DNA from: Verrucomicrobiota bacterium
GTDB lineage: Bacteria; Verrucomicrobiota; Verrucomicrobiia; Verrucomicrobiales; DEV007
DNA length: 64,000 bases
Assembly: GCA_020630975.1 (NCBI GenBank)
Contig: JAHDID010000007.1
Span: 121,272 to 185,271 of the forward strand
Direction: 5' to 3'
The notes below the pieces were generated by a model, which ran no database searches, was not told the DNA's origin, and saw only the letters and a list, made by a program, of their open reading frames with translations. Made by a program: the position numbers and the translations under genes. Shown here piece by piece: positions 33,831 through 41,968 of the stretch (within the stretch, counting starts at the first letter, position 1; the number at the start of each line of letters is the position of its first letter).

Positions 33831-33926
33831 TTTCAGTTTTGCGATTCGCAAGTGATAGAATGGGGTGGGGCAGTTTTGTAGTACCTAGGTATTAGTACTG
33901 TGCGGTATTTTCCCGTGTATTGAAAG
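33831..33926 (+). repeat. 96-bp dispersed repeat, copy B
   Basis: Aligns ungapped with 23378-23473, sharing TCGCAAGTG, TTTTGTAGT, CTGTGCGGTAT and TATTGAAAG at the same offsets. Copy B also contains the palindrome TACCTAGGTA. It lies between two small genes transcribed on the minus strand. Confidence 0.75.
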
Positions 33927-33994
33927 AAGGTTTTTGGCTCTTACTAGGCTAGATGCGGCGTTATTAAGTAGGGCTGTATTTGGTTTTAGCGTTT

Positions 33995-34522
33995 TTACGG
34001 AGTGATTTTGGGTGTGGCCGGCTTTAGTTCTTTTTCTTCCTTCTTGATTAGCACGCCTTCCTTTATGTGCAGAATGGTGACGGATGAGCGGATGTGGGTG
34101 TAACCTAGTGGTCTGCCTTTGTAAATATGGAGAGCGCCGGTATACCAGGAGGCGAGAACCTTTTCATAGCGCTCGAAAAAGTCGTAGAATGGTACCTGGG
34201 TTCCACCGGGTTCGGGTGATTCGATCGTTACGCCAGTAAGATAGATTCGATTGTTTTTGAAGAGGAGTGTGTATGCAAATCCGTCTGTGTTTGCACTATT
34301 GTGGTAGTTCCACCCTATGGTCTGAGTTTCCAGGGTTTTGTTTTTCAGCCATTTTTTGATGTCTTCTTTTTTCTTTGGAGCTAAATCAAAATAATGGACA
34401 GCATCGATCGAGCCATCCTCATATTCTAAGATATCAGGTCGTTGTGGCGATGCGTTGGAAAATTGACTAACTGCGAAGAGTAAGAGGAGTAGACCAGATA
34501 AGCTGAGGGCAGAACGGCTCAT
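33995..34522 (-). CDS. secreted hypothetical protein
   Basis: Unrecognised 175-residue protein with a signal peptide (MSRSALSLSGLLLLLFAVSQFSNA). The mature part is a mix of strands and amphipathic helices with a lysine-rich segment (FDLAPKKKEDIKKWLKNK) and a basic tail. It lies 84 nt downstream of the M50/HlyD gene on the same strand and could be the last gene of that transcription unit, in which case it would be a candidate accessory or substrate. That link rests on position alone. Confidence 0.55.
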   Translation of the reverse strand: MSRSALSLSGLLLLLFAVSQFSNASPQRPDILEYEDGSIDAVHYFDLAPKKKEDIKKWLKNKTLETQTIGWNYHNSANTDGFAYTLLFKNNRIYLTGVTIESPEPGGTQVPFYDFFERYEKVLASWYTGALHIYKGRPLGYTHIRSSVTILHIKEGVLIKKEEKELKPATPKITP

Positions 34523-34606
34523 TTATTGATGGTATAAAATAGCCTTTCGGTTGTCGAGGACCTGTTTTGACTATGTGCTTTGGCTGTTGAGAGTGACCGG
34601 CACTAC

Positions 34607-36877
34607 TCACATCTGCGTAGCGGCCTCCCACTTCGACAGAAGCCAGCGCGACATGCCATCGTATAGCCAGACGCCGAGTTTTTCTTTCTCGCCTTCGTAT
34701 AGCTTGGCGTAGCCCCACTCGCCTTCGCGTAGGATGGCTGCGCCGTCGGGCTCGGAGATGGTGGCGTAGCCAGTCAGGCGGGCTTTGGGGAATTCGAGTT
34801 GGGTGACGTCGGTCTCGTCTACGGAGAGTCCTACGAAGTGGTCCATTTCCTCGCCAGCAGGGGCGATTGTGCGGGCTAGGCCTTTGGCGCGCTCGCTCTG
34901 CATGTCTACCTTTTGGCGCACAGCCAGAGGGCCGCCATTACTGGAGGCGAGGGCGATGTGAGGCACAGCTATGGTAGCGGTTTGCTCGAGGCGGGTGATG
35001 CGTGCGGGGTAGGCACCGCCTTGGCGGCCAGAGATGCGGATGTTGAGCGACTGTTGTTTTGCCGCTTCAAAGGCGCTCACAGCCCGCTCGCTGGCGGAGA
35101 TGAGTAGCTCGGGCTCGCTGCTGGGGATGATGGATAGGATCTCGCTGCCGGGCTGGAGAAAGCGGCCGGTGAGCATCTCTGGGCGGCGGAGAAAGACGCG
35201 GCCACTGATGGGGGCGTAGACAGCGAGGTCTTTCACCCGCCGGTCGGCTAGGGCGAAGCGGGCGCGCAGGCCACCGAGATTTTGCAGCTCAGCCTGGTAG
35301 GCGGCCATTTGTTTTTTGTCGAGGTAGTCGGCAGCGCGTAGCTGGGCTGCAGTCACATCGAGCTGACTGGTGCCCAGCTCGACCTCCCTCTCGACATTGC
35401 TGAGGCGGGCGAGTAGCTGGCCTTGTTGGACGGCTTCGCCATTTTTCACCAGCACTTCCTCGACAAAGCCGGGCAGCTCATTGCGCAGCGACTCTCGGCC
35501 AGGGTAGGTGACTACGGCTACCGCTCGGGTGTAGGGCCGAAACTCGATGAAGTGGAAGGCCGAGGCTATCACTCCGACGATACAGGCTAGGCGCAGTATC
35601 ACGAGGATGGGATTGACCCGCAGTCCACCGTGGCCCTCGCGTAGGAGTTTGAAAAACTTCTTCAGCCAGCCAAATACCATGGCCCCGATCATCAGGCCGA
35701 CGAGGGCTAGGCCGATGCCTTTGGCGAAGAGAGCCAGGGCGATCATGATACCCGACCAGATGACGATGCGCCAAAACCACGCTCCCACTCCATAGGCCGC
35801 GATGGTGCGCGGAGCTTGTTTGGCCTGCGCGGGGAAGGTGAGCTTCTTCATGCCGATGATCCAGCGGTGGTAAAACCAGCTCATCACGGCCTGGCCGCGT
35901 TGGCCGAGGTTGGGGATATTCAGCAAATCACAGGCGATGTAGTAGCCATCGAAACGCATCAGCGGATTGGCATTGAATAACACGGTGATTACCGAGGCGG
36001 CAAAAATGGCATTGTAGGCCAGAGTGCCCATGAGTGAGCCGGTATTATTCGCCCAGACGAGGATGGCTGCAGCGGCGATCGCTAGCTCGACGTACATACC
36101 GGCGGCAGCGACTGCCATACGCTGCCAGCGGCCGGGGAAGCGCCAGCTCGACGAGGCATCGACAAAGGTAAGCGGGGTGACAAATAGCAGCATCTGCACG
36201 CCCCACTCGGGCACGACTCCGCCAAAGCGGCGGGTGGCCACGCCATGGCCCAGCTCGTGCAGGATCTTTAGCACGCCGAAGGTCAGGATCATCAGTAGCC
36301 AGTTTTGCGGTAGGATGATCTGCGAGGCGGCCGAGCGAAATAGCTCCCAGTTTTGGAACAGTGTGTAGCCTGCGTAGCTGACCAGTATCAGCCACAGGAT
36401 GAGAGCGAGCTTGGTGAAAAGCCACGCGAAGGCCGGCTGTAGCCAGCAGAAGAAGGCATCGGGATTGCCCAGCGGGATTTTCAGGAAAACCAGTTTTTGG
36501 AACCAAGGCTGTTTGGGCTTTTTCGAGAGCGATTCATCGGCCAGATCGTAGCGGCGCATGGCCTGGCCCGCGTTGTCGCTCTCCAGTAGATCATTGTCCA
36601 CCAGCCAGCGGACGAGTTTGAGGGCGTCTTGCTCGGAGATAGCGTTGGCACCCAGCGCGCGTGCCGAGATCGCGATCGCCTCGCCCACGGTGCGGCGACC
36701 ATTCAGTGATTGGATAAATTGGTACTCCGGCAACCCCACTTGAAAGTAGCGCCGGTGCATGAGATCCTCGACCACATAGACAGGCCCACTACGCCTCTGG
36801 TGGAAGGTGACCTCCACATCTCGGCGAATACGTGGCCGCGCGACCGACCACTCTTTTACGGCGAAGTCGGTGCTCAT
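34607..36877 (-). CDS. PqqD-like/M50 site-2 protease/HlyD adaptor fusion protein
   Basis: A 756-residue inner-membrane protein. Residues 15-100 look like a PqqD-like (RiPP-recognition-element type) winged helix (RRDVEVTFHQRRSGPVYVVED, LVRWLVDNDLLES). A multi-pass M50 metalloprotease domain follows, with H207-E-L-G-H211 and the third ligand D310 in NANPLMRFDGYY. After further membrane segments, residues from about 440 form a HlyD/biotin-lipoyl-like adaptor (GFVEEVLVKNGEAVQQGQLLARL, VKDLAVYAPISGRV). It is third in a run of HlyD-adaptor, GAF-HlyD and this gene. The set looks like an envelope-spanning maturation or export device with no ABC ATPase in view. Substrate unknown. Confidence 0.82.
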   Translation of the reverse strand: MSTDFAVKEWSVARPRIRRDVEVTFHQRRSGPVYVVEDLMHRRYFQVGLPEYQFIQSLNGRRTVGEAIAISARALGANAISEQDALKLVRWLVDNDLLESDNAGQAMRRYDLADESLSKKPKQPWFQKLVFLKIPLGNPDAFFCWLQPAFAWLFTKLALILWLILVSYAGYTLFQNWELFRSAASQIILPQNWLLMILTFGVLKILHELGHGVATRRFGGVVPEWGVQMLLFVTPLTFVDASSSWRFPGRWQRMAVAAAGMYVELAIAAAAILVWANNTGSLMGTLAYNAIFAASVITVLFNANPLMRFDGYYIACDLLNIPNLGQRGQAVMSWFYHRWIIGMKKLTFPAQAKQAPRTIAAYGVGAWFWRIVIWSGIMIALALFAKGIGLALVGLMIGAMVFGWLKKFFKLLREGHGGLRVNPILVILRLACIVGVIASAFHFIEFRPYTRAVAVVTYPGRESLRNELPGFVEEVLVKNGEAVQQGQLLARLSNVEREVELGTSQLDVTAAQLRAADYLDKKQMAAYQAELQNLGGLRARFALADRRVKDLAVYAPISGRVFLRRPEMLTGRFLQPGSEILSIIPSSEPELLISASERAVSAFEAAKQQSLNIRISGRQGGAYPARITRLEQTATIAVPHIALASSNGGPLAVRQKVDMQSERAKGLARTIAPAGEEMDHFVGLSVDETDVTQLEFPKARLTGYATISEPDGAAILREGEWGYAKLYEGEKEKLGVWLYDGMSRWLLSKWEAATQM

Positions 36878-36935
36878 TTTTTTGAGAAGGTGTTTTGAGA
36901 AGAGGAGAGAAGGAGAAGAGGAGTGGATGAGGGCG

Positions 36936-36971
36936 ATTGTACCCTATTCAGTCTGGACTGTACCCTATTGA
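36936..36971 (+). repeat. paired 15-bp repeat, copy 2 (21-bp period)
   Basis: ATTGTACCCTATTCA at 36936-36950 and ACTGTACCCTATTGA at 36957-36971, spaced 21 bp as in the other two loci. As in copy 1, the second unit is followed by ATTTGCTG. It lies between the M50/HlyD and GAF-HlyD genes. Confidence 0.8.
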
Positions 36972-36986
36972 ATTTGCTGATTTTGT

Positions 36987-37017
36987 GATCGGTCGGATTG
37001 GACCGATCTGTCCAATC
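36987..37017 (-). repeat. two overlapping, mutually exclusive hairpins
   Basis: GATCGGTC (36987-36994) can pair with GACCGATC (37001-37008), while GATTGGAC (36996-37003) can pair with GTCCAATC (37010-37017). The two stems share bases and cannot form together. They lie in the gap between two cotranscribed genes. The role is unknown; an attenuator-like switch or a REP-type relic are both possible. Confidence 0.45.
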
Positions 37018-37058
37018 TGACTGCTCGATTCCGCTGGAGTTATGGTTCGCCCGTGACA

Positions 37059-38933
37059 TCAGAAAAATCTCACCTTCACGTAGTTCCATGGTTTGTGGAA
37101 GAGGATCCACCAGAGGGGCTTCCAGCCGGCCTCGATGCGGGCTCGGCCGCGCATGCCGGGGCGCAGGTAGGCTTTGCCATCTTCGTCTACGAGGTAGGCT
37201 AGGCAGACAAAGACATTCTCGCTGTCGCTGACTTCGGAGACGGGATAGATCTGCTCGACTTTGGTCTCGAAGGCGCGGTTGCCGCGTGACTCGAGGCGGA
37301 CGACGGTGGGCAGATCGAGCTCTATCCAGTTGATATCCTCGTCGCTCACCGAGATCTCGGTGACGAATTTGTCGAAGGCAGCCACCTCGAAGAGTTTTTG
37401 GCCCATCTCGACGGGCACGCCTTTGGATCGCTCCAGATCACCGGTGAGGACTAGGCCAGTGATCGGGCTGCGGATCTCGAGATTGTCGCGGCGATACTGG
37501 AGTAGTTCGACTTCTTTGGACAGGGCTTCGTGCTCGTATTTGGCCAGCTGGTAGTTTTCGGTATCTTGCTTGGCCAGAGCTTGGTCGCGGCGCTTGGCGG
37601 CCACCTCGCGGTCGGCGATGGCTTTGGCCAGCTGGGCGGTGATCTCTTTGCCATCGAGCGTGGCGATCAGCTGATTTTCCTGCACCACCTCGCCGGGTTT
37701 GACTAGGGCATCTTCTAGGATACCGCTGATCGGTGCGGCTACCTGGCGCGAGATGTCTGGAGTCAGCCGTGCCGCAGCGCGGATGTGGTGCGGTACGGGT
37801 AGAAAGAGTGCCGCGATCAGCAGCAGTGGCATGACGATGGCGGCGACCTTTTTGCCCAGACTATTGTCTCTGGCGAAGCGGCGCATCTGGCCGCGGATAC
37901 CCTCGGGTAGGCCCTCGTGTAGCAGGGTGAGTAGGGCGACGAGGTGTGGGCCCATGGAGCTGAGTAGCTCGAATCTCTCTGGGCTCGGCTGCTGGGCGTC
38001 TCGGTACATCACCACCATGGCACCTTTGCGATCGCCCTCGGTGGGAGCCAGTGGTACGCCGATGATGCGGCCTACGGAAAAGGTCTGCAGCAGGGAGTCT
38101 TGATTGGAGGCGATCAGAGCTTTTAGCTCCATATCCTCTGGCGGGGGCCAGACTACGCTCGACTCAGCGGAGCGCACCTCGCGCATCAGGTTTTGCACTC
38201 GGGTGAAGCCCTGCGAGCGCTTCTCGCGCTTTTTACGGCCGGATATGGCATCGAGTTTGAGTCGGCCTTTTCTCTCCAAACCGAGGGCCAGGTGATCGCA
38301 GCCGACTAGCTCCTGTAGCTCGGAGGAGACGATGGCCACCGCGCTCTCATAGTCGGTAGCCAGAGAGGCTTTGGTGTAGAGATCGATCAGCAGGGTCGAT
38401 TGCAGGAATGCCTCTTGGGTTTTCTGCAGTTGGATGCGATTGGAGTAGTTCGCCATGACCGCTCCGTATAGCCCTAGCATACTGTAGGTCGGCTCGAGGA
38501 ATGGGGCGCGCTCTGGGCCGAGTAGTAGGATGAGCACGCAGGGCCCCTGAGCACCCATAAATGGCACGGCTAGACCGGCGAGTTTTTGGTCGCCTACGCT
38601 GAGTGTCACTTTCTGGCTGGATGCCGTCTCGCGCGAGTAGGTGGCGAGCTTGTCCACCTCGGGCTGAAATCCCTGGGGCAGTGTATTGCCCTGGCGCTGG
38701 AACTGGCCCTGCAGCACCATCTTGCCGATAGAGTCGGCACCGTAGATGAGGCAGGCGCGGGCGGTGGTGAGATCCACCAGATAGGCCATCGCATCGCGGC
38801 AAAACTCGCCGTAGTCAGCATGGCCGAATAGCTCATCGACCTCGCCGATGATGTCGCGACCGCTAGTATTCTGCGGTGGCTTCGCGGCAGGCGTATTAGG
38901 CGTGGCGTCGTTGTTGGCGACTTGGGAGCTCAT
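37059..38933 (-). CDS. GAF-domain HlyD-type membrane fusion protein
   Basis: A 624-residue protein that joins a cytoplasmic sensor to a periplasmic adaptor. Residues about 30-160 and 185-340 look like two GAF domains (the second with LVGCDHLALGLERKG and GRIIGVPLAPTEGD). One membrane segment follows (KVAAIVMPLLLIAALFLPVPHHI, about 367-388). The periplasmic part is a HlyD/biotin-lipoyl-like hairpin (PISGILEDALVKPGEVVQENQLIATLDGK, helical coil, IRSPITGLVL) and a beta-barrel ending in RPGMRGRARIEAG. It sits between the HlyD gene and the M50/HlyD gene on one strand. The GAF domains could sense a small molecule to gate the complex. Confidence 0.82.
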   Translation of the reverse strand: MSSQVANNDATPNTPAAKPPQNTSGRDIIGEVDELFGHADYGEFCRDAMAYLVDLTTARACLIYGADSIGKMVLQGQFQRQGNTLPQGFQPEVDKLATYSRETASSQKVTLSVGDQKLAGLAVPFMGAQGPCVLILLLGPERAPFLEPTYSMLGLYGAVMANYSNRIQLQKTQEAFLQSTLLIDLYTKASLATDYESAVAIVSSELQELVGCDHLALGLERKGRLKLDAISGRKKREKRSQGFTRVQNLMREVRSAESSVVWPPPEDMELKALIASNQDSLLQTFSVGRIIGVPLAPTEGDRKGAMVVMYRDAQQPSPERFELLSSMGPHLVALLTLLHEGLPEGIRGQMRRFARDNSLGKKVAAIVMPLLLIAALFLPVPHHIRAAARLTPDISRQVAAPISGILEDALVKPGEVVQENQLIATLDGKEITAQLAKAIADREVAAKRRDQALAKQDTENYQLAKYEHEALSKEVELLQYRRDNLEIRSPITGLVLTGDLERSKGVPVEMGQKLFEVAAFDKFVTEISVSDEDINWIELDLPTVVRLESRGNRAFETKVEQIYPVSEVSDSENVFVCLAYLVDEDGKAYLRPGMRGRARIEAGWKPLWWILFHKPWNYVKVRFF

Positions 38934-39045
38934 CTATATTGGGAAAAAAGGCAGGCCATCGAACCGTGCCTATGGTAAGAACAATCGGTTAGGAATTCTA
39001 CATTTTCCAGATACCTTTTCTGCCCTTTGTTTGGCGATTGTAGCC

Positions 39046-39900
39046 CTATGGCACGATGACTTTGGCAGGAGCGCCACTTTTGAAATTGAGATCGTAGTTT
39101 TCGATCACGATACCCACCTCCACCAGCCCGGTCGCGGCGAAGATGATGGGCGAGATAAACTCGATAGTGCCCTGTGTCGACCACCCCATATCGCTGCCAG
39201 TTACCTTTAGCTTGGAGCCGACATTGAGATTTTTGATCGATTGATAGGGTAGAAAGGTTGTGGCCTTGAGGCGCGAGACCTGCACGATACGGACTAGGTA
39301 GTCTGCGGCATCGGGGTCGTTGCCCTTCTGACCGGGGCCGACGGGCTCACCCACGTCGCGAGTGATGGATACCACATAGCCCTCGATCGGCGAGGTGATG
39401 GTGCGCTCGCTGAGCTCGGCTAGGATGCGCTGGGCATCGAGGTGGGCGATCTTTTGCTCCTCCTGAGCGGTTATCAGATTTCCCTCAGCAGCCTTCAGCA
39501 TGGCGTACTCCTTTTTGATCTCGGCGGTATTCGACGCACCGCGGCTTTTCAGCGAGGCTAGCATATTGTAGCGGTAGCTCTGCTGATCGTACTCGGCTTG
39601 GGCGGTCATGATGCGACCCTGATTCTCGGCCCGTGCTTTGGCGACTTGGTACTGCGCTTGGATCACGTCTGAGTTTAGCGTCATTAGCACTTGGTCTTTC
39701 TTCACGTATTCACCCTGTTTCACACCGAGGCTCTCGATGATGCCGGTATTCACCGAGGATAGCTCGACGCTCTCGTAGGGCTCGAGAAAGGTATCGCCCG
39801 ATGCGCCACTGGCCGCAGAGGACTGAGCGTGGGCTGCCCCAGCCGAGATGGCGATGGCGATAGAGAGAATGGCGAGGAGTGGTAGGAGAGATGGCTTCAT
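39046..39900 (-). CDS. HlyD/RND-type periplasmic adaptor protein
   Basis: Periplasmic adaptor, 284 residues from the ATG at 39900, which gives the signal peptide MKPSLLPLLAILSIAIAISAGAAHA. The reading from 39966 adds 22 residues before it. Biotin-lipoyl-like halves flank a helical hairpin: VNTGIIESLGVKQGEYVKKD then, after the coil, ITSPIEGYVVSITRDVGEPV. A beta-barrel and a C-terminal GLVEVGIVIENYDLNFKSG follow. First gene of the three-gene adaptor/M50 module; 112 bp separate it from the GAF-HlyD gene. No RND pump, ABC transporter or TolC homologue is nearby, which is unusual for this family. Confidence 0.82.
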   Translation of the reverse strand: MKPSLLPLLAILSIAIAISAGAAHAQSSAASGASGDTFLEPYESVELSSVNTGIIESLGVKQGEYVKKDQVLMTLNSDVIQAQYQVAKARAENQGRIMTAQAEYDQQSYRYNMLASLKSRGASNTAEIKKEYAMLKAAEGNLITAQEEQKIAHLDAQRILAELSERTITSPIEGYVVSITRDVGEPVGPGQKGNDPDAADYLVRIVQVSRLKATTFLPYQSIKNLNVGSKLKVTGSDMGWSTQGTIEFISPIIFAATGLVEVGIVIENYDLNFKSGAPAKVIVP

Positions 39901-40020
39901 AGTGGGTGCGAGTATGAGACTAGCCGATAATGAGCCGCCTCTACGAGTAAAAACGGATGAAACCAAGAATGCGTGAGAAAAAGGTGCTCAAGCTAAAATC
40001 AGGTCCAGAACAACTACTAT

Positions 40021-40048
40021 ACCTATAGGTCACATAAGCCATATAGGA
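40021..40048. repeat. second cluster of TATAGG/CCTAT words
   Basis: CCTATAGG (40022-40029) and ATATAGG about 12 bp later recall the cluster at 21065-21096. Located between two minus-strand genes. Role unknown. Confidence 0.35.
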
Positions 40049-40079
40049 ATTATGAGGGGTAGCCGCAAGCGGGTTGTGA

Positions 40080-41387
40080 TTATTCGGGCACCTCACCTCT
40101 CAATAACCTTCCCCCAGCTCCTGAAAGTTTGAGGTAGTGATCGCTAGGTAGGCCCTCGTAGTCGAGGAATGTCACTCCTTCGCCAGTTGGGGGATTGTTC
40201 GTACACTTGAAGATAGCGGTGGCCTCGTCGATCTCATCGAACATAGCCAGATAAGCACTGCGATTGCCTGCGGCTCGGGCTGCTACGAATTGGTCCCAGT
40301 AGAACTTACCGCCTCGGCGGGGGATCGACGCTAGGGGCTGCTCGGGGTGCATATTGTGCCAGCTAAAGCCGGGGTAGATCACGGGTAGGTAGTGAATCCC
40401 GTGCTTTCGGCACCAGGCTAGATCAGCATTTTGATGCTCGATGAGTTTGCCTTTGGCAAAGTCGACTTCGTGGTAGCGGCCGACTGCCCACGGGCTGATC
40501 ACATCGGCGAGCTGTAGGACTTTGAGTAGCTTGGGGGCGGATACTGCGTCGCGATCGAGCTCCCGCCAGTAGTAGGGCACGCCTAGCATGATGCTGCAGC
40601 CGCCCCACTCGGGGTTGTGCTTGAGCAGGCGAATGAAGCGCTCGGCATCGTCGAGATCGTACTCCCGATCGTCGCTGAAACCGACTCCCCAGATGGCCAC
40701 CAGTGGCTTGCCGTCGAATTGTAGGTAGGAGCGGTCATTGGCATCGAGGGTCAGCCCCATCCGGGTGCGTAGCTGCTTCCAGTCGCGGGCGAGGATCTCG
40801 AAGCGATCGCTTTTCCACCCGGATAGATCATACATCAGCGCGTAGGCACGGTCATTTGCATTGGCTGCGTCGCGGCAGAGTTTTAGCTTCCGGTTGTCAG
40901 CCTTTAGGCGCTCGTAGCTGTGTGGCGAGCTGGTCACGACACTGGCGAAACGTTGGATAAATGCCCCGTCGATACCGTACTGCTGCATCCAGAGAAAGTG
41001 GCGATCGACTGTCTTGGCGTGCAGCGAGCTAAACACGTGAGCCACGCTGCCGTCCGCATGGCGAAATGGGGTGGGAAACTTTTCGTCATCGTCGTACTCA
41101 GAGAGGTCGGGCCAGAGATCGATGGTGCAGTGGCCAGGCTCGAATTTTCCGCCCTTGGAGTAGTGAGAAAACTTGAGGCTAGAGCCATCGCCCTCTGCTC
41201 GGAACCAGCCCTGATAGCCAGACATGACACGGCCATCCAGGCCTTCAGGATTTTCTCGAGTGGTATCGGTCGGAGCTTGTAGAGGTGTTAGGTCGGCGAA
41301 AGCTTGGGAGAATGAGATGGTATCTTTGGCCGTGGCTGGGGCGAGCAGGGCGGTAGCCGACCAAGCAAAGGCTAGGAAGTGCTTCAT
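40080..41387 (-). CDS. secreted GH71/GH99-like glycoside hydrolase
   Basis: Secreted enzyme of the xylosidase/GH71-GH99-like family, probably cleaving a plant or algal polysaccharide; specificity cannot be told from sequence. From the ATG at 41387 there is a signal peptide (MKHFLAFAWSATALLAPATA). Family features are VMSGYQGWFRAEGDG near the N-terminus, the barrel strand YGIDGAFIQRFAS, YALMYDLSGW, LVAIWGVGFSD, YLPVIYPGFSWHN and AMFDEIDEATAIFK. It follows pgsA by 2 nt and so is probably cotranscribed with pdhC and pgsA despite no obvious functional tie. Confidence 0.75.
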   Translation of the reverse strand: MKHFLAFAWSATALLAPATAKDTISFSQAFADLTPLQAPTDTTRENPEGLDGRVMSGYQGWFRAEGDGSSLKFSHYSKGGKFEPGHCTIDLWPDLSEYDDDEKFPTPFRHADGSVAHVFSSLHAKTVDRHFLWMQQYGIDGAFIQRFASVVTSSPHSYERLKADNRKLKLCRDAANANDRAYALMYDLSGWKSDRFEILARDWKQLRTRMGLTLDANDRSYLQFDGKPLVAIWGVGFSDDREYDLDDAERFIRLLKHNPEWGGCSIMLGVPYYWRELDRDAVSAPKLLKVLQLADVISPWAVGRYHEVDFAKGKLIEHQNADLAWCRKHGIHYLPVIYPGFSWHNMHPEQPLASIPRRGGKFYWDQFVAARAAGNRSAYLAMFDEIDEATAIFKCTNNPPTGEGVTFLDYEGLPSDHYLKLSGAGGRLLRGEVPE

Positions 41388-41389
41388 GA

Positions 41390-41962
41390 TTAACAATCAG
41401 CCAGCAGCTGGCGATTTTTCCACATGATATTCCAGCCGGATAGCATGGTCAGGATGAGGCTGGCCCAGATCAGGATATGACCTACGATCGGAAAGGAAAA
41501 GATCGGTCCTAGGAAGCCAAAGAAGGAGCCCGCCTCGCTGGCAGCTAGCATGAGCAGAAAGTAGATCACAGTCACGATCTGGATGGTGGTCTTGTATTTG
41601 CCCAGATTCTCAGCAGCCAGTACCACACCCTCTGCCGATGCGACTAGGCGCAGGCCGGTGACCATCAGCTCGCGTGCGAGGATGAGCACGACGATCCATG
41701 CGGGCATGAGGCCCTCGGTGATCAGCATGATGAATCCAGCCGTCATCAGCACCTTGTCCGCCAGAGGGTCCATCAGCTTGCCGAAGCTGGTGATCAGATT
41801 GTGCTTTCTGGCCAGATAGCCGTCGAAGAAATCGGTGATCGCGGCAATGGCAAAGACGATGAGTGACACCGTCTTGCACAGCGGAAATGCCAAGCTCATC
41901 GTCGCCAAAAAGACGAAGGTCAGCACGAGGCGGCCGCAGGTGAGTTGATTCGGTAGATTCAT
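41390..41962 (-). CDS. pgsA: CDP-diacylglycerol-glycerol-3-phosphate 3-phosphatidyltransferase
   Basis: Makes phosphatidylglycerol phosphate from CDP-diacylglycerol and glycerol 3-phosphate in the inner membrane, the first committed step to phosphatidylglycerol and cardiolipin. The CDP-alcohol phosphotransferase signature D-x2-DG-x2-AR-x8-G-x3-D-x3-D is complete (D44, D47, G48, A51, R52, G61, D65, D69). Several hydrophobic segments and a length of 190 residues fit the family. It starts 6 nt after the stop of the upstream E2 gene. Confidence 0.92.
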   Translation of the reverse strand: MNLPNQLTCGRLVLTFVFLATMSLAFPLCKTVSLIVFAIAAITDFFDGYLARKHNLITSFGKLMDPLADKVLMTAGFIMLITEGLMPAWIVVLILARELMVTGLRLVASAEGVVLAAENLGKYKTTIQIVTVIYFLLMLAASEAGSFFGFLGPIFSFPIVGHILIWASLILTMLSGWNIMWKNRQLLADC

Positions 41963-41968
41963 GGCTGA

